A stretch of DNA of 64,000 nucleotides from Nostoc sp. T09 (GTDB lineage: Bacteria > Cyanobacteriota > Cyanobacteriia > Cyanobacteriales > Nostocaceae): assembly GCF_002154695.1 (NCBI RefSeq), contig NZ_MTAV01000002.1, positions 329,021 through 393,020 of the forward strand, in the 5' to 3' direction. The notes under the pieces were generated by a model. That model searched no databases and had not been told where the DNA came from. It worked only from the letters and a program-made list of their open reading frames with translations. The stretch's first letter is position 1; each line of letters begins with the position of its first letter. This document shows positions 45,035 to 54,255 of this stretch, one piece after another. The position numbers and the translations under genes are program-made.

Positions 45035-47137
45035 ATGGCAGATTTAGATCAAAGAGAGTGGTTGCTGACCAATGGCTTAGGTAGTTTTGCCAGTGGGACA
45101 GTTTCAGATGTCCGTACACGTACTTATCACGGTTGGTTATTTGCCGCTACAAACCCACCTTCTGAGCGTACTCTGCTGCTTTCGCACTTAGAAGCTAGCC
45201 TAGAAGTCCAAGGGAAAGTAGTGGCATTGGGAACGAATTACTGGGGCAGTGGTCGAATAGAACCTACTGGCTATCAACTGCTACGCTCTTTTGATATTAA
45301 CCCAGTTCCAAAATGGATTTGGGGCGATGATAATTGGCAACTAAGTAGACAATTAGTCATGCCCTATGGATTGGTGGAGCCTGAGAAAGGTGGAGAAAAG
45401 GGAGCATTTTCTTTCTTGTCCCCCTTGTCTCTCCCCTCTTCGACACCGCACCCCACCTTGTGCCATCGCCTTTTGATTCAGTATCGCTATGAAGGCACGG
45501 AAGTAGGTATTTTAAGGTTGCGATTGTTGATTGGCGATCGCGACTTTCACCATCAACAAAGTGCTTCTCCAGAATTACACTTTTCACAAGTGCTATTGCC
45601 GCAGCAAGTTTGCTTGCAAGCGATTATTGGCGGACGCTTTGGTACACCTTGGCATTTACGCTGGACACAAGGAGACTATCAACCTGATGGAGTATGGTAC
45701 TGGGATTATCGATTGCCAGAAGAAACCCAACGGGGATTAGGCGATCGCGAAGACCTTTACAGCCCTGGTTACTTGATAGTTACTCTTAAACCAGGAGATG
45801 TCGTAACTTTAGAAGTCCGAGTAGGCTTTCCTGAACCACACCCAGATCTCCTTAGTTGTGAAACCTTTACAGAAGCTATAGAGGCCGAGGAAGAAAGGCT
45901 GTCTCAGATTTTTGGATGGGAGCGAAGGGATGAGGGAGATAGGAAAGAAAATCCTCCTTTGTCTTATGCCCAATCCCCAATTTGGCAACAACTATTAAAA
46001 GCCAGCGATCGCTTTGTTGTTTATCGAGCCTCAATTACCGGGCCGACTGTGATTGCTGGTTATCATTGGTTTAATGATTGGGGGCGTGATACTTTAATTG
46101 CTTTACCAGGGTTGGCACTAGTCCCACAACGCGTTGAACTGGCAAAAGGGCTATTGCGAACTTTTGGGTATTACTGTCGCCAAGGTCTAATTCCGAATGT
46201 ATTTCCTGATGTCGGTGGTGAGCCTTTTTACAACAGTATTGATGCAGCGCTGTTGTGGATCGAAACTCTAGGACTATACTTGGAAGCTACGCAAGACTGG
46301 CAGTTTTTGGCAGAGCAATTCCCTGTGGTGCAGCAAATCCATAAAGCATTTGTAGGTGGCACCCGCTACAATATCCATGTTGATGCTACTGATTGGCTGG
46401 TTAGTTGGAATGCTCGTAATGTAGCTTTGACCTGGATGGATGCTGTGGTTGGAGGGGAGCCTGTGACTCCTCGCCTTGGTAAACCAGTGGAAATTAACGC
46501 CCTGTGGTATTCTGCTTTGTGTTGGCTGAGCCAATGGGCAGAACGATTAAGCCAAATTCAGGATAGCAATTCCTCAGAACGTCTGGCAAAGCAAGCACAG
46601 CGTTATGCCCAACAAGCACAACAGGTACAAGTTTCCTTACAAAAGTTTTGGAATCCCAAACTCTGCTATTTGTACGACACCATCGAGCTAGACGATCGCC
46701 GTAATTGCCAAATTCGACCCAATGCAGTTTTAGCACTGTCCCTACACCATTGTGGATTTCCACAAGAACAAGGACGTCAAGTACTTACAGTAGCAACTTC
46801 TAGTTTGCTTACACCCTATGGACTGCGGAGCCTCGATCCAGCCGATCCGCAATATATTGGGAAATACCAAGGAACTCCAGAGGAGCGCGATCGCGCCTAC
46901 CACCAGGGTACTGTTTGGAGTTGGCTGATTGGCGCGTTTATTCGTGCTTGGGAGCGTTTTTATCCAGAAGAACCACTGCCTTTTGATTGGCAACCCCTAC
47001 TGGAACACTTCTTACATGATGCTTGTCTTGGGTCTATTTCTGAGATTTTTGATGGCGACGCACCCCACCAACCCAAAGGCGCGATCGCTCAGGCTTGGTC
47101 AGTTGCCGAAGTTATACGCTATTTACCTAAATCTTAG
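45035..47137 (+). CDS. Glycogen debranching enzyme (amylo-alpha-1,6-glucosidase family, GH133-like)
   Basis: Trims branch points in glycogen. The 700-residue product starts with QREWLLTNGLGSFASGTVSD (GDE N-terminal domain with the GxGSYASG-like motif) and RTRTYHGWLFAA. The catalytic (alpha/alpha)6-barrel domain carries the family signature FNDWGRDTLIALPGL (about 346-360), WIETLGLYLEATQDW, NARNVALTWMDAVVGG and AYHQGTVWSWLIGAF. Two low-complexity inserts look like repeat-derived sequence (near residues 117-147 and 295-312; DNA 45385-45450 and 45920-45960). It should work with glgC products in the same pathway. Confidence 0.92.
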   Translation: MADLDQREWLLTNGLGSFASGTVSDVRTRTYHGWLFAATNPPSERTLLLSHLEASLEVQGKVVALGTNYWGSGRIEPTGYQLLRSFDINPVPKWIWGDDNWQLSRQLVMPYGLVEPEKGGEKGAFSFLSPLSLPSSTPHPTLCHRLLIQYRYEGTEVGILRLRLLIGDRDFHHQQSASPELHFSQVLLPQQVCLQAIIGGRFGTPWHLRWTQGDYQPDGVWYWDYRLPEETQRGLGDREDLYSPGYLIVTLKPGDVVTLEVRVGFPEPHPDLLSCETFTEAIEAEEERLSQIFGWERRDEGDRKENPPLSYAQSPIWQQLLKASDRFVVYRASITGPTVIAGYHWFNDWGRDTLIALPGLALVPQRVELAKGLLRTFGYYCRQGLIPNVFPDVGGEPFYNSIDAALLWIETLGLYLEATQDWQFLAEQFPVVQQIHKAFVGGTRYNIHVDATDWLVSWNARNVALTWMDAVVGGEPVTPRLGKPVEINALWYSALCWLSQWAERLSQIQDSNSSERLAKQAQRYAQQAQQVQVSLQKFWNPKLCYLYDTIELDDRRNCQIRPNAVLALSLHHCGFPQEQGRQVLTVATSSLLTPYGLRSLDPADPQYIGKYQGTPEERDRAYHQGTVWSWLIGAFIRAWERFYPEEPLPFDWQPLLEHFLHDACLGSISEIFDGDAPHQPKGAIAQAWSVAEVIRYLPKS

Positions 47138-47146
47138 ATTGAGAAG

Positions 47147-47214
47147 CCAAGTCCAGAGTCAATGGTCAAGGGTCAATGGTTTTGACTATGGACTATTGAC
47201 TCTTGATTGTTAAA
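47147..47214. repeat. STRR heptamer array
   Basis: Degenerate GGTCAAT/GAGTCAA heptamers fill the space between the convergent debranching-enzyme and map genes. Confidence 0.75.
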
Positions 47215-48037
47215 TTTTCGTGCGATCGGTCAAAATCTCATAGCCAGTCTCAGTTACCAAAACGGTATGCTCAAACTGCGCCGACAAAGCATTATCCACA
47301 GTTACGGCTGTCCAGCGATCGGCTAAAGTTCGTGTATGCTTAGAACCTGCATTTAAAATTGGTTCAATTGCCAATGTCATTCCCGCACGTAGTTTCACAT
47401 TTGGCATCTCTCTGGTGCGGAAGTTAAACACTGAAGGTTCTTCGTGCAGGTTACGTCCAACGCCGTGTCCGGTAAATTCTTCGACCACAGTAAAACCGTT
47501 GACTTTTACATGGTCTTCAATTGCCCCAGCAATATCCAGCAAGTATACACCCGCCTTTACTTGTTCAATTCCCTTATACAGAGCTTCCTCAGCTACACGA
47601 ATTAGTTTAGCGGCGTCTGGGGTAACTTCACCCACGGCAATTGTAATGCAAGAGTCGCCATGAAAGCCTTGATAATAAGCGCCCGTATCTACTTTTAATA
47701 CATCCCCAGTGCGAATTACTTTCTTTGAACTAGGAATCCCATGTACAACTTCATTGTTAATACTAGAGCAGATAGAAGCAGGAAAACCGTGATAGCCCTT
47801 AAAGCTTGGTGTTGCACCCATTTCTCGAATACGTTTTTCCGCGTGAGCATCCAAGTCAGCCGTAGTCATTCCTGGTTGTACTAGCTCAGAAATTTCTTTA
47901 AGTACAGTTGCTACAATTTTTGCTGATTGCCGCATAATGTCAATTTCTCGCGGCGATTTAATTTCGATACCTCGGCGCTGCTTTTTTGGCGATGTTGGCT
48001 GAGTTGTTTGAGCAAGTAAGTTACTGAGAATGTTCAT
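47210..48037 (-). CDS. map: Methionine aminopeptidase, type I
   Basis: Removes N-terminal methionine from nascent proteins; dinuclear-metal enzyme. The 275-residue product has a 22-residue N-terminal extension and then [21 protein letters not shown]. Metal ligands are visible in [15 protein letters not shown] (two Asp), [12 protein letters not shown] (His), TLAIEPI (Glu) and [11 protein letters not shown] (Glu). There is no SH3-type zinc domain. The extension is polar and lacks a clear signal; plastid and cyanobacterial MetAPs often have one. The neighbouring STRR array abuts the stop. Confidence 0.96.
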   Translation of the reverse strand: MNILSNLLAQTTQPTSPKKQRRGIEIKSPREIDIMRQSAKIVATVLKEISELVQPGMTTADLDAHAEKRIREMGATPSFKGYHGFPASICSSINNEVVHGIPSSKKVIRTGDVLKVDTGAYYQGFHGDSCITIAVGEVTPDAAKLIRVAEEALYKGIEQVKAGVYLLDIAGAIEDHVKVNGFTVVEEFTGHGVGRNLHEEPSVFNFRTREMPNVKLRAGMTLAIEPILNAGSKHTRTLADRWTAVTVDNALSAQFEHTVLVTETGYEILTDRTKI

Positions 48038-48139
48038 GGGAAATTAAAAGTGATGGGCGCTGGAACGCAGAAAGTTAATTTTTTCTAGGTAGTTGAGAAA
48101 TAATATCTATATTTAAATTAGCTTATTTTTTACTACGCT

Positions 48140-48182
48140 TCGCGTGTCAGGTGTCAGGTGTCAGTTGTTAGCTGTTAGTTAT
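48140..48182. repeat. STRR array (GTGTCAG heptamer)
   Basis: GTGTCAG, GTGTCAG, GTGTCAG-like and degenerate TTGTTAG/CTGTTAG units, preceded by CTTCGCG, between map and the cupredoxin gene. Confidence 0.8.
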
Positions 48183-48274
48183 TTTTTGGATCGAGTCTAA
48201 TCTCTCGTCCCTTGATTGACAGTATATAGATTTTTTGTTACTGCCCACTGGCAAAATTCCTGAATGTGGAATAG

Positions 48275-48733
48275 TTAATTGTTGACGGTAATCTCTCCCG
48301 TCATCCCTGCTTCTGTGTGTCCTGGTACTGAGCAGCGTAGGGTGTATTTTCCTGGCTTCAATGGTACAAATACCCATTCTGCTGTAGCACCTGGCTTCAG
48401 TTCTACTTCGTGGATCGCTCCTTTGACTTCTACTTTACCTGCTTCAACTTTTTGCGTCCAGATGCTATCGGCAAAGTCCTTGGCGGTAAAATAGTGCTTT
48501 AGTTGACTAGGATTGGTGAGCCGCAGATTGTAGCGTTTACCAGTCACAAATTCCAAGTTATTCGGCTCAAATTTGATTTCGTTAGCTGCATTCCCTAAGC
48601 TAACTGGAATTTCGATAGCGGCTTGCTTAAGTAAATCGCCAGATACATTCGCTGCTAATGTCGGCTGAATATTGCTGACACCAAAGCACAGCATTAATAA
48701 GAGGATAATGTAAATCCGCTTGATTGCTTGCAT
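48275..48733 (-). CDS. Secreted plastocyanin-like cupredoxin
   Basis: Cupredoxin-fold protein of 152 residues with an N-terminal signal (MQAIKRIYIILLLMLCFGVS, cleavage near LAAN). The blue-copper ligand set is His80 (LKHYF), Cys134, His139 and Met144 in LRCSVPGHTEAGM, which is the mononuclear type 1 pattern. The spacing resembles the cupredoxin-domain of SSO/CtaC-like proteins, not plastocyanin itself. It may be a periplasmic electron carrier or copper-binding protein. An upstream ATG at 48796 would add 21 hydrophobic residues; I prefer 48733. Confidence 0.82.
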   Translation of the reverse strand: MQAIKRIYIILLLMLCFGVSNIQPTLAANVSGDLLKQAAIEIPVSLGNAANEIKFEPNNLEFVTGKRYNLRLTNPSQLKHYFTAKDFADSIWTQKVEAGKVEVKGAIHEVELKPGATAEWVFVPLKPGKYTLRCSVPGHTEAGMTGEITVNN

Positions 48734-48901
48734 TCCAAGAAAATAAGTATGCAAATTCAAGATTTTAATAATAATTTTTGTAACTAACCAAATCATTTCT
48801 CTGGGTAGTCCTAAAAAACTAATGGTGGCAATTGAAAACTAATGAATCTAGAAAAAAAGCACTCAATCTATTCTTTATTATTATCCATTCCCAAACTATT
48901 T

Positions 48902-51799
48902 TTACTTAATGTTTTGGTCTGCTAATACAGCAGGACCAGCAGTCACTACCACAATTTTATCTGGATGGAGTAACTCACGCGCAGCTTGATTGACTTGAGC
49001 CAAGGTAACTTGCTGAATTTTTTTTGTAAAAGAGCGCAATTCGACTTCATCCAATCCATATACCTGATTCATCAAAATACTTTTTGTTAATTCCTCTGGG
49101 TTTGCCAAAGAAACATTGTAATTACTGATGAGAGTTTTTTTAGCTGCTTCAACTTCTGATGCAATTACGCCTTGCTGATGGATTTGTTTTAATAGCTTGT
49201 GAGTGCTGGCGATCGCTTTACTAGTGTCTTCTGGGCTGGTTTGCATTTCAATCCAAAAAGTCCCAGCATTTTTTCCGACTTTAAAATAGCTATAAATTCC
49301 ATAAGTCAGACCTTGGCGATCGCGGACTTCTGCGCCGAGTCTACTAGATAGGGTATCGCCTCCCAAAATCTGATTCAATACTGAGGCTGCATAAAATCGG
49401 GGATCTTGACGGTTAATGCCCGTACAACCCATATAAGTACTAGCTTGGGCTTTACCTGGAAGGATTGAGTTTACACGTACTACTCCTGCTGGCATGGACA
49501 CTTGAGGATATTTTAATTTCGGCGGTTGACCGCTAACTTCCCAGCCACCAAACTCACTTTGAATGAGCGATCGCACTTTTGCTAGATCAAAATCTCCTAC
49601 CAAAGCTAACACTGTCGTGTCTGGACGATAATGTTTGGTCTTGAAAGCAATTACATCCTTACGCTTAATCTGCCGTAGACTCTTCTCGGTAGGAAATGTA
49701 TGCAATGGATGCTTTTTCGGATAAATTGACTGAACAAATGTTCTGATTGCTACTTCATCTGGATCATCCAATTCTATTTTTAGAGCAGTCAAAGATTGTT
49801 GCCGATCGAGTTCCAATTCTTTTGCTGGAAATGTACTATTTTTAACTACGTCTGCTAAAGTTTCCAAGAGTATGGGTAAGTCCCCAGCTAAACTATCACC
49901 TTCAATCCGTACGCCTTCACGGTATGCTCTAAACTCCAGACTGGCCCCGCGGTCTTCCAATGTTTTGGCAATTGCTAAAAAATCTTTGGTTTTAGTCCCA
50001 TTCATTAAGTTATCTGCCACCAAAGATGCTAATCCAGCTTTATCCTCTGGGTCAAATTCCATACCTGCGTTGATATGACCGCTCAGGGTAACTGTGGGAG
50101 TACTACGGTCGGGCAGTAGTAATAACTGCAAACCATTGGCAAACTTAAATTGTTGTGGTAATTCTCGCTTCGCTATATCTATTACTTCATCCACAGGAGG
50201 CAGGTACTTTAATAGCTCAGTTGGCGCTACAGGTGCCCCTAGAGAGAAATTTTCTGTAGTTTGTGTGGAGTGTGGTTTGCCTGTACCTGTTTTTGTCTGT
50301 TTTTGGCTTGGTTCAAACAAGCCGACTACACGTGCTTCTGGTTTGAGGTATTTGTTTACTACAGCCACAACATCAGCCGAATTCACCTTGCGAACATTTG
50401 CTAAGAAGCGTTCTGTATGGCGATAATCACCAGTAGTTGTTTCATCATTGCCCAATTGCATTGCTTGGTCAGTGATATCGCGGTTAGCTAAAATTATCGC
50501 TGCTTCTAATTGAGCCTTAGCTCGATTTACTTCTTCTGGTGTCACTCCTTTTTTTACTAAGTCAGCGATCGCTTTCTTCAGCACGGAGTCAATTTTTGTC
50601 AAATTTTTATGAGGAGCTGCTGTCACTAAGATCTCGTACCAACCAAATTCCTGTAAGCTAGCGACAGCAGCTGTAATTTCACTAGCTAAACCTGATTCTA
50701 CTAATGCCTGATAAAGCCGAGAACTTCGTCCTTCTGTCAAAATGTAATCCATCACATTCAAGGCTGGCACATCTGGGTGATTCACATCAGGTAGAGGATA
50801 CACTGCTTGCAACATTTCCCCTGCTCCTGCTTCGCGCAGCACGATGGGAGTGGTGAGTGCTGTTAGCGGTAGCGGGGCGTTTAGCCCGTGCTGAGGAGCC
50901 AGCCGCGTGGGCGGGTCTCCCGACTTGAGCGGACTGGCGTTGCTGAGTGGTTTTGACTCGCCACTCGCCACTGGTTTCTCAGTACTGTTTTTTGGTAATT
51001 TCCCAAATATCTCTTTAACTGTTTCTATAGTTGAGGCAGTTTGAAAATCTCCCACAATCACTAAAATGGCATTGTCGGGACTGTAAAATTTGCGGTAGTA
51101 ATGCCGCACTTGCTCAACTGTAAAGTTTTCCACATCAGCTTTTGTGCCACCCACAGGCAATCCGTAAGCATGATTAGGAAAAGCTGCACGCATCACAGCG
51201 CGGTTAAGACGATATTCCGGGCTATTTTCGTAACCTTGTAACTCAGAAATTACTACTCGCTTCTCACTTCCTAGTTGGTCGGTATCAATTAGCGAATTTT
51301 GCATCCGATCTGCTTCTAAGATGAGCAGCGCTTTGAGCTTATTCCGTTCCGCAGTAGCATAATATGCCGTTTGATCGTAGCTGGTGAAAGCGTTTGAGTC
51401 ACTACCTAAAGCACTAAACAATCGTCCAAATTGAACTGGACGATTTTGCGTGCCTTTAAACATCATGTGTTCCAACTGGTGAGCAATGCCATTCACTCCA
51501 GGTTCTTCGTTGCGCGAACCTACCTTGTACCAAACCTGTACAGTTACTACTGGGGCAGTATGCACTTCTTTTGTCAGTACCGTGAGGCCATTCTCTAGCA
51601 ATGTCTTGCGGACGTTTTCTGTCACTGTTTGGGCTATGATTTTTTGTGCATATACTGTAGATTGAGCATGTATCTGCTGGGACACCACCATGTGTTGGCT
51701 ATCAGCAGGTTTACCACCAAATAAAAACACTGCAATCATCCATAGACTTAGCAGTAATAAAGGAAAACGATATCTATACAAGGTGGAAAACAGAGACAT
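48902..51799 (-). CDS. M16 family zinc peptidase, two M16 modules fused (965 residues)
   Basis: Insulinase/processing-peptidase protein. An N-terminal signal/membrane segment (FPLLLLSLWMIAVFLFG) predicts envelope location. The first M16 domain has the inverted zinc motif HQLEH (107-111) and the downstream Glu region (SEKRVVISELQGYENSP). The second module (about 550-960) has the matching position degenerated (GLASLVADNLMNG) and so is probably non-catalytic. Between the first pair of half-domains (about 278-315) lies a Pro/Ser/Leu-rich stretch encoded by a copy of a dispersed repeat (50896-50941). The fused active plus inactive arrangement resembles MPP beta plus alpha or bacterial M16 dimers in one chain. 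Confidence 0.92.
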   Translation of the reverse strand: MSLFSTLYRYRFPLLLLSLWMIAVFLFGGKPADSQHMVVSQQIHAQSTVYAQKIIAQTVTENVRKTLLENGLTVLTKEVHTAPVVTVQVWYKVGSRNEEPGVNGIAHQLEHMMFKGTQNRPVQFGRLFSALGSDSNAFTSYDQTAYYATAERNKLKALLILEADRMQNSLIDTDQLGSEKRVVISELQGYENSPEYRLNRAVMRAAFPNHAYGLPVGGTKADVENFTVEQVRHYYRKFYSPDNAILVIVGDFQTASTIETVKEIFGKLPKNSTEKPVASGESKPLSNASPLKSGDPPTRLAPQHGLNAPLPLTALTTPIVLREAGAGEMLQAVYPLPDVNHPDVPALNVMDYILTEGRSSRLYQALVESGLASEITAAVASLQEFGWYEILVTAAPHKNLTKIDSVLKKAIADLVKKGVTPEEVNRAKAQLEAAIILANRDITDQAMQLGNDETTTGDYRHTERFLANVRKVNSADVVAVVNKYLKPEARVVGLFEPSQKQTKTGTGKPHSTQTTENFSLGAPVAPTELLKYLPPVDEVIDIAKRELPQQFKFANGLQLLLLPDRSTPTVTLSGHINAGMEFDPEDKAGLASLVADNLMNGTKTKDFLAIAKTLEDRGASLEFRAYREGVRIEGDSLAGDLPILLETLADVVKNSTFPAKELELDRQQSLTALKIELDDPDEVAIRTFVQSIYPKKHPLHTFPTEKSLRQIKRKDVIAFKTKHYRPDTTVLALVGDFDLAKVRSLIQSEFGGWEVSGQPPKLKYPQVSMPAGVVRVNSILPGKAQASTYMGCTGINRQDPRFYAASVLNQILGGDTLSSRLGAEVRDRQGLTYGIYSYFKVGKNAGTFWIEMQTSPEDTSKAIASTHKLLKQIHQQGVIASEVEAAKKTLISNYNVSLANPEELTKSILMNQVYGLDEVELRSFTKKIQQVTLAQVNQAARELLHPDKIVVVTAGPAVLADQNIK
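50896..50941. repeat. Dispersed GC-rich repeat, copy 2, inside the M16 gene
   Basis: GAGCCAGC (50896-50903), GGGTCTCCCGACTTGAGCG (50913-50931) and ACTGGCGTT (50933-50941) match the core of the copies at 40.55, 53.86 and 63.75 kb. It is read in frame on the minus strand as part of the M16 peptidase (residues about 287-302). Confidence 0.85.
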
Positions 51800-51942
51800 G
51801 GATTTTGCAGATACTCTGTAAACTAAGTTACATTTATTTGTCTTGATGACTATAGTCTAATCCTTGCGATCCCTTTGTCACCTAAGCAAAACTACCGAGA
51901 TAAGCTATTCTACCAGCAGAAATAATCAATAGAAAAGCGAAA

Positions 51943-52368
51943 TTAGTTGAGTTTTGCTAAAATCCGAATGAATTCCAGAGGTAAGCCATCAGTATCTGCA
52001 ATGAAAGCAACCTCAAAGATGCGATCGCCTATTTGCTGCTGTGTTGGTTCTAAAAGCACTTTTAGCGGTTGTAGAGCCGCTGTTGCCAATCGTTCTTGTA
52101 AACTGTTTAACCAAGTTGGTAAATCTGGTGTTACTTCCGTTAAATCGAACGAGAGATGATAGTAGCCCACATAATGTTCGTCTGCAAAAGCATCTGGGGC
52201 TGGTTTCGGTTCAGGAATTTGGATTAGTTCAATTCTGCCACCCAATCCTTCCATCCAACAAGCTAGGGTGTAGCCTGTAGTGAAGCGTTCACAAACTGTA
52301 AACCCCAATTGTTCATAGAAGGCGATCGCTCGATGAATATTCGCAGTCCGAATAGAAGCGTGGTGCAT
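51943..52368 (-). CDS. VOC/glyoxalase-superfamily protein
   Basis: Small vicinal-oxygen-chelate fold protein of 141 residues, made of two beta-alpha-beta-beta-beta modules. HHASIRTANIHRAIAFYEQLGFTV opens the first, with a metal-type His, then LACWMEGLGGRIELIQIPEP, and YYHLSFDLTEV with EVAFIADTDGLPLEFI for the second, with a metal-type Glu. It resembles lactoylglutathione lyase but the function is not certain. I chose ATG 52368 (MHHAS). The longer frame from 52407 is encoded by STRR repeat DNA (MTNDKGQMTNDK), so it is probably not native. Confidence 0.8.
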   Translation of the reverse strand: MHHASIRTANIHRAIAFYEQLGFTVCERFTTGYTLACWMEGLGGRIELIQIPEPKPAPDAFADEHYVGYYHLSFDLTEVTPDLPTWLNSLQERLATAALQPLKVLLEPTQQQIGDRIFEVAFIADTDGLPLEFIRILAKLN

Positions 52369-52371
52369 AAT

Positions 52372-52490
52372 TTTGTCATTAGTCATTTGTCCTTTGTCAT
52401 TAGTCATTTGTCTTTTACCATTAGTTATTTGCTACTCATAATGACTGTTGACTCTTGACTGTTAACTCTTGACTAATGACTAACAACCAT
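52372..52490. repeat. STRR heptamer array
   Basis: About 120 bases of TCATTAG/TCATTTG and GACTCTT/GACTGTT heptamers between the VOC gene and the TIGR02652-like gene. Confidence 0.8.
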
Positions 52491-53006
52491 TTACTCAAAT
52501 AATCGGAAATAAGGATAGCGCACAGGGACACCAGGCTCTTTTTCCAAATCGAAATTAATCACTTCCCAGCAGGGTTCGTCTGCGGGATCGGGGCTAAACT
52601 CCACAGGTAAACCGTACAGTCGTGCAGATGAATTTTCGGGCTGTTGTCCAGAACGCCAAGGCGTGCTGCGTTCTAAATAGCCACTCATCAATTCTTGATA
52701 ACGGCGAGCAATAATCACCCGCGTGGCTCGGTAACCTTGGGTATACAGCTTATCTAGTGCTTCGTGAATTTCAAACCGAATACCATCGGGATGGGTATGT
52801 TGTCTGTACCATTCACTATTCCACTTTCGCCAATGACGCCCCGACTGTAAATGGATTAATTCACCAGTTTTGGGATTAGCCTCAAACGCCCCGTGACGCG
52901 GACACAAGTAGGTATCTGTTAGTGTCAACGCCGGAATGGTTTGGCGACAGTGGGGACACTGAATTTCGGGACCAAATATTGGGTACTGCAAGCCTGGATT
53001 CATCAT
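52491..53006 (-). CDS. TIGR02652-like cyanobacterial protein with zinc-ribbon-type cysteines
   Basis: A 171-residue protein restricted, as far as I know, to cyanobacteria and resembling the TIGR02652 family. It has a likely zinc site made of CPHC (17-20) and CPRH (35-38), then a well-ordered charged domain (HWRKWNSEWYRQHTHPDGIR, RATRVIIARRYQELMSGYLE) and a C-terminal PRYPYFRLFE-type end. Two ATG codons begin the frame. Its function is unknown. The family name is from memory and should be checked by an HMM search. Confidence 0.72.
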   Translation of the reverse strand: MMNPGLQYPIFGPEIQCPHCRQTIPALTLTDTYLCPRHGAFEANPKTGELIHLQSGRHWRKWNSEWYRQHTHPDGIRFEIHEALDKLYTQGYRATRVIIARRYQELMSGYLERSTPWRSGQQPENSSARLYGLPVEFSPDPADEPCWEVINFDLEKEPGVPVRYPYFRLFE

Positions 53007-53197
53007 GAAGTGCGTAGAAACATAATTTTGTCTTCACCAGCACCAGTGGTTTGGATTTTACACTTCGGCTCCACCACTTGGGGTTACCTGCTCACTGCTA
53101 CACGGTCACTGACTTGTTGCAGGAATAGTATTCACTAGTGTCTTCCTCAGGATAGAAGCTTGACCTTGTGATATTCTGGTTTTGCAACCAGCCTTAA

Positions 53198-53776
53198 ATG
53201 TTGGAGTTTCTCCAGTGTTCCTGGGTACCATATTCATATTCTATCGTGTCTACAGCTTCTTACTGGCCATCTCCTGATTTTTCTCAAGCTGCCTTTGTTG
53301 CAGCCAATGCGATCGTTATCGGTTCGGTAAACATAAGCGCAGGGGTAAGCATTTGGTATGGAGCAGTCGTAAGGGCAGATGTAGAACGCATTGAAATTGG
53401 CGAATGCACGAATATACAAGATGGCGCTATTCTACACGGTGACCCTGGGTTTCCTACCATCTTAGAAGATCATGTCACCGTAGGACATCGTGCTGTGGTA
53501 CATTCTGCCTATATTGAACGTGGCAGTTTGATTGGTATTGGGGCAATAATTTTAGACGGAGTAAGGGTAGGAGCTAGTAGCATTATTGGTGCTGGTGCAG
53601 TAGTAACTAAGGATATACCACCATTTTCTTTAGTCGTGGGCATTCCTGGCAAAGTACTACGCCAAATCACAGACACCGAAGCCGCAGAACTTATCGAACA
53701 CGCTGAACATTACCAAAAGCTAGCTTTGGTTCATGCTGGTAAGGGAACTGATATTGGATTTACCAAGCCGCAGTGA
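53198..53776 (+). CDS. Gamma-carbonic-anhydrase-like LbH protein
   Basis: Left-handed beta-helix protein of 192 residues (176 from the GTG at 53246). Hexapeptide repeats run through IVIGSVNISAGVSIWYGAVV, IEIGECTNIQDGAIL and VTVGHRAVVHSAYIE. The three histidines that bind zinc in gamma carbonic anhydrases are at 80, 97 and 102 (from ATG 53198). It resembles YrdA/PaaY/CcmM-like ferripyochelin-binding family proteins. Either ATG 53198 or GTG 53246 could be the start, and the family usually begins nearer the GTG. Activity as a real carbonic anhydrase is unproven. Confidence 0.88.
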   Translation: MLEFLQCSWVPYSYSIVSTASYWPSPDFSQAAFVAANAIVIGSVNISAGVSIWYGAVVRADVERIEIGECTNIQDGAILHGDPGFPTILEDHVTVGHRAVVHSAYIERGSLIGIGAIILDGVRVGASSIIGAGAVVTKDIPPFSLVVGIPGKVLRQITDTEAAELIEHAEHYQKLALVHAGKGTDIGFTKPQ

Positions 53777-53784
53777 GGAAGCAG

Positions 53785-53945
53785 GGGAGCAGGGAGACAA
53801 GGGGGACAAGGGGGACAAGGAAGAAACTACTATAGCCTTGTGACTCTTGACCGTTGACTCTGGAACGCCAGTCGCCTCAAGTCGGGAAACCCGCCCACGG
53901 CGCTGGCTTCTCTTGACCAATGACAAAGGACAAATGACCAATTAC
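53785..53945. repeat. STRR array plus dispersed repeat, copy 3
   Basis: GGGGGACAA units (53798-53818), then TGACTCT heptamers, then the dispersed repeat in reverse orientation (AACGCCAGT 53864-53872, AAGTCGGGAAACCC, GCTGGCTTC 53902-53910), then AATGACA heptamers. It fills the gap between the LbH gene and psbY. Confidence 0.8.
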
Positions 53946-54058
53946 AAAATTGTAAACATTCTTTACACATGGGGCTGGAAAAATTGCCCACTTCAGCTAA
54001 CAATAAAAATGAGAGCAGTTGACAAAACTTTAATTTATTTAACAGAGGAGTTCTAAAT

Positions 54059-54184
54059 ATGGACATTGATTTTCGTGTAGCACTCGTTTTAGCACCTATT
54101 GCTATTGCTGCTGGTTGGGCTGTATTTAACATTGGCGCGGCTGCGATCCAACAAGTTCAAAACTTTTTAAACAGAGAAGCTTAA
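54059..54184 (+). CDS. psbY: Photosystem II protein Y
   Basis: A 41-residue single-helix membrane protein, easily missed because of its size. It begins [11 protein letters not shown], has one hydrophobic helix (about residues 7-29, [18 protein letters not shown]) and ends with the polar [11 protein letters not shown] tail. The [10 protein letters not shown] segment is the PsbY signature. PsbY is a small peripheral subunit of photosystem II near cytochrome b559. GAGGAG (54045-54050) lies 8 bases before the ATG and a perfect 14-bp terminator hairpin follows the stop, so it is a complete monocistronic gene. Confidence 0.92.
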   Translation: MDIDFRVALVLAPIAIAAGWAVFNIGAAAIQQVQNFLNREA

Positions 54185-54209
54185 ACTCGAATAAAAATTA
54201 ACATACTTT

Positions 54210-54243
54210 AACCGACTGTTTCTGTAAAAAGAAACAGTCGGTT
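54210..54243 (+). terminator. Terminator hairpin after psbY
   Basis: AACCGACTGTTTCT (54210-54223) pairs perfectly over 14 bases with AGAAACAGTCGGTT (54230-54243) around a 6-base loop, 25 bases after the psbY stop. The right arm continues into TTC. This is the clearest terminator in the window. Confidence 0.85.
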
Positions 54244-54255
54244 CATTGGTATTAG

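Noticed and set aside
52369..52407. Longer N-terminus of the VOC protein (MTNDKGQMTNDK)
   Set aside because: It is encoded by STRR heptamers and the family begins at the later MHHAS start.
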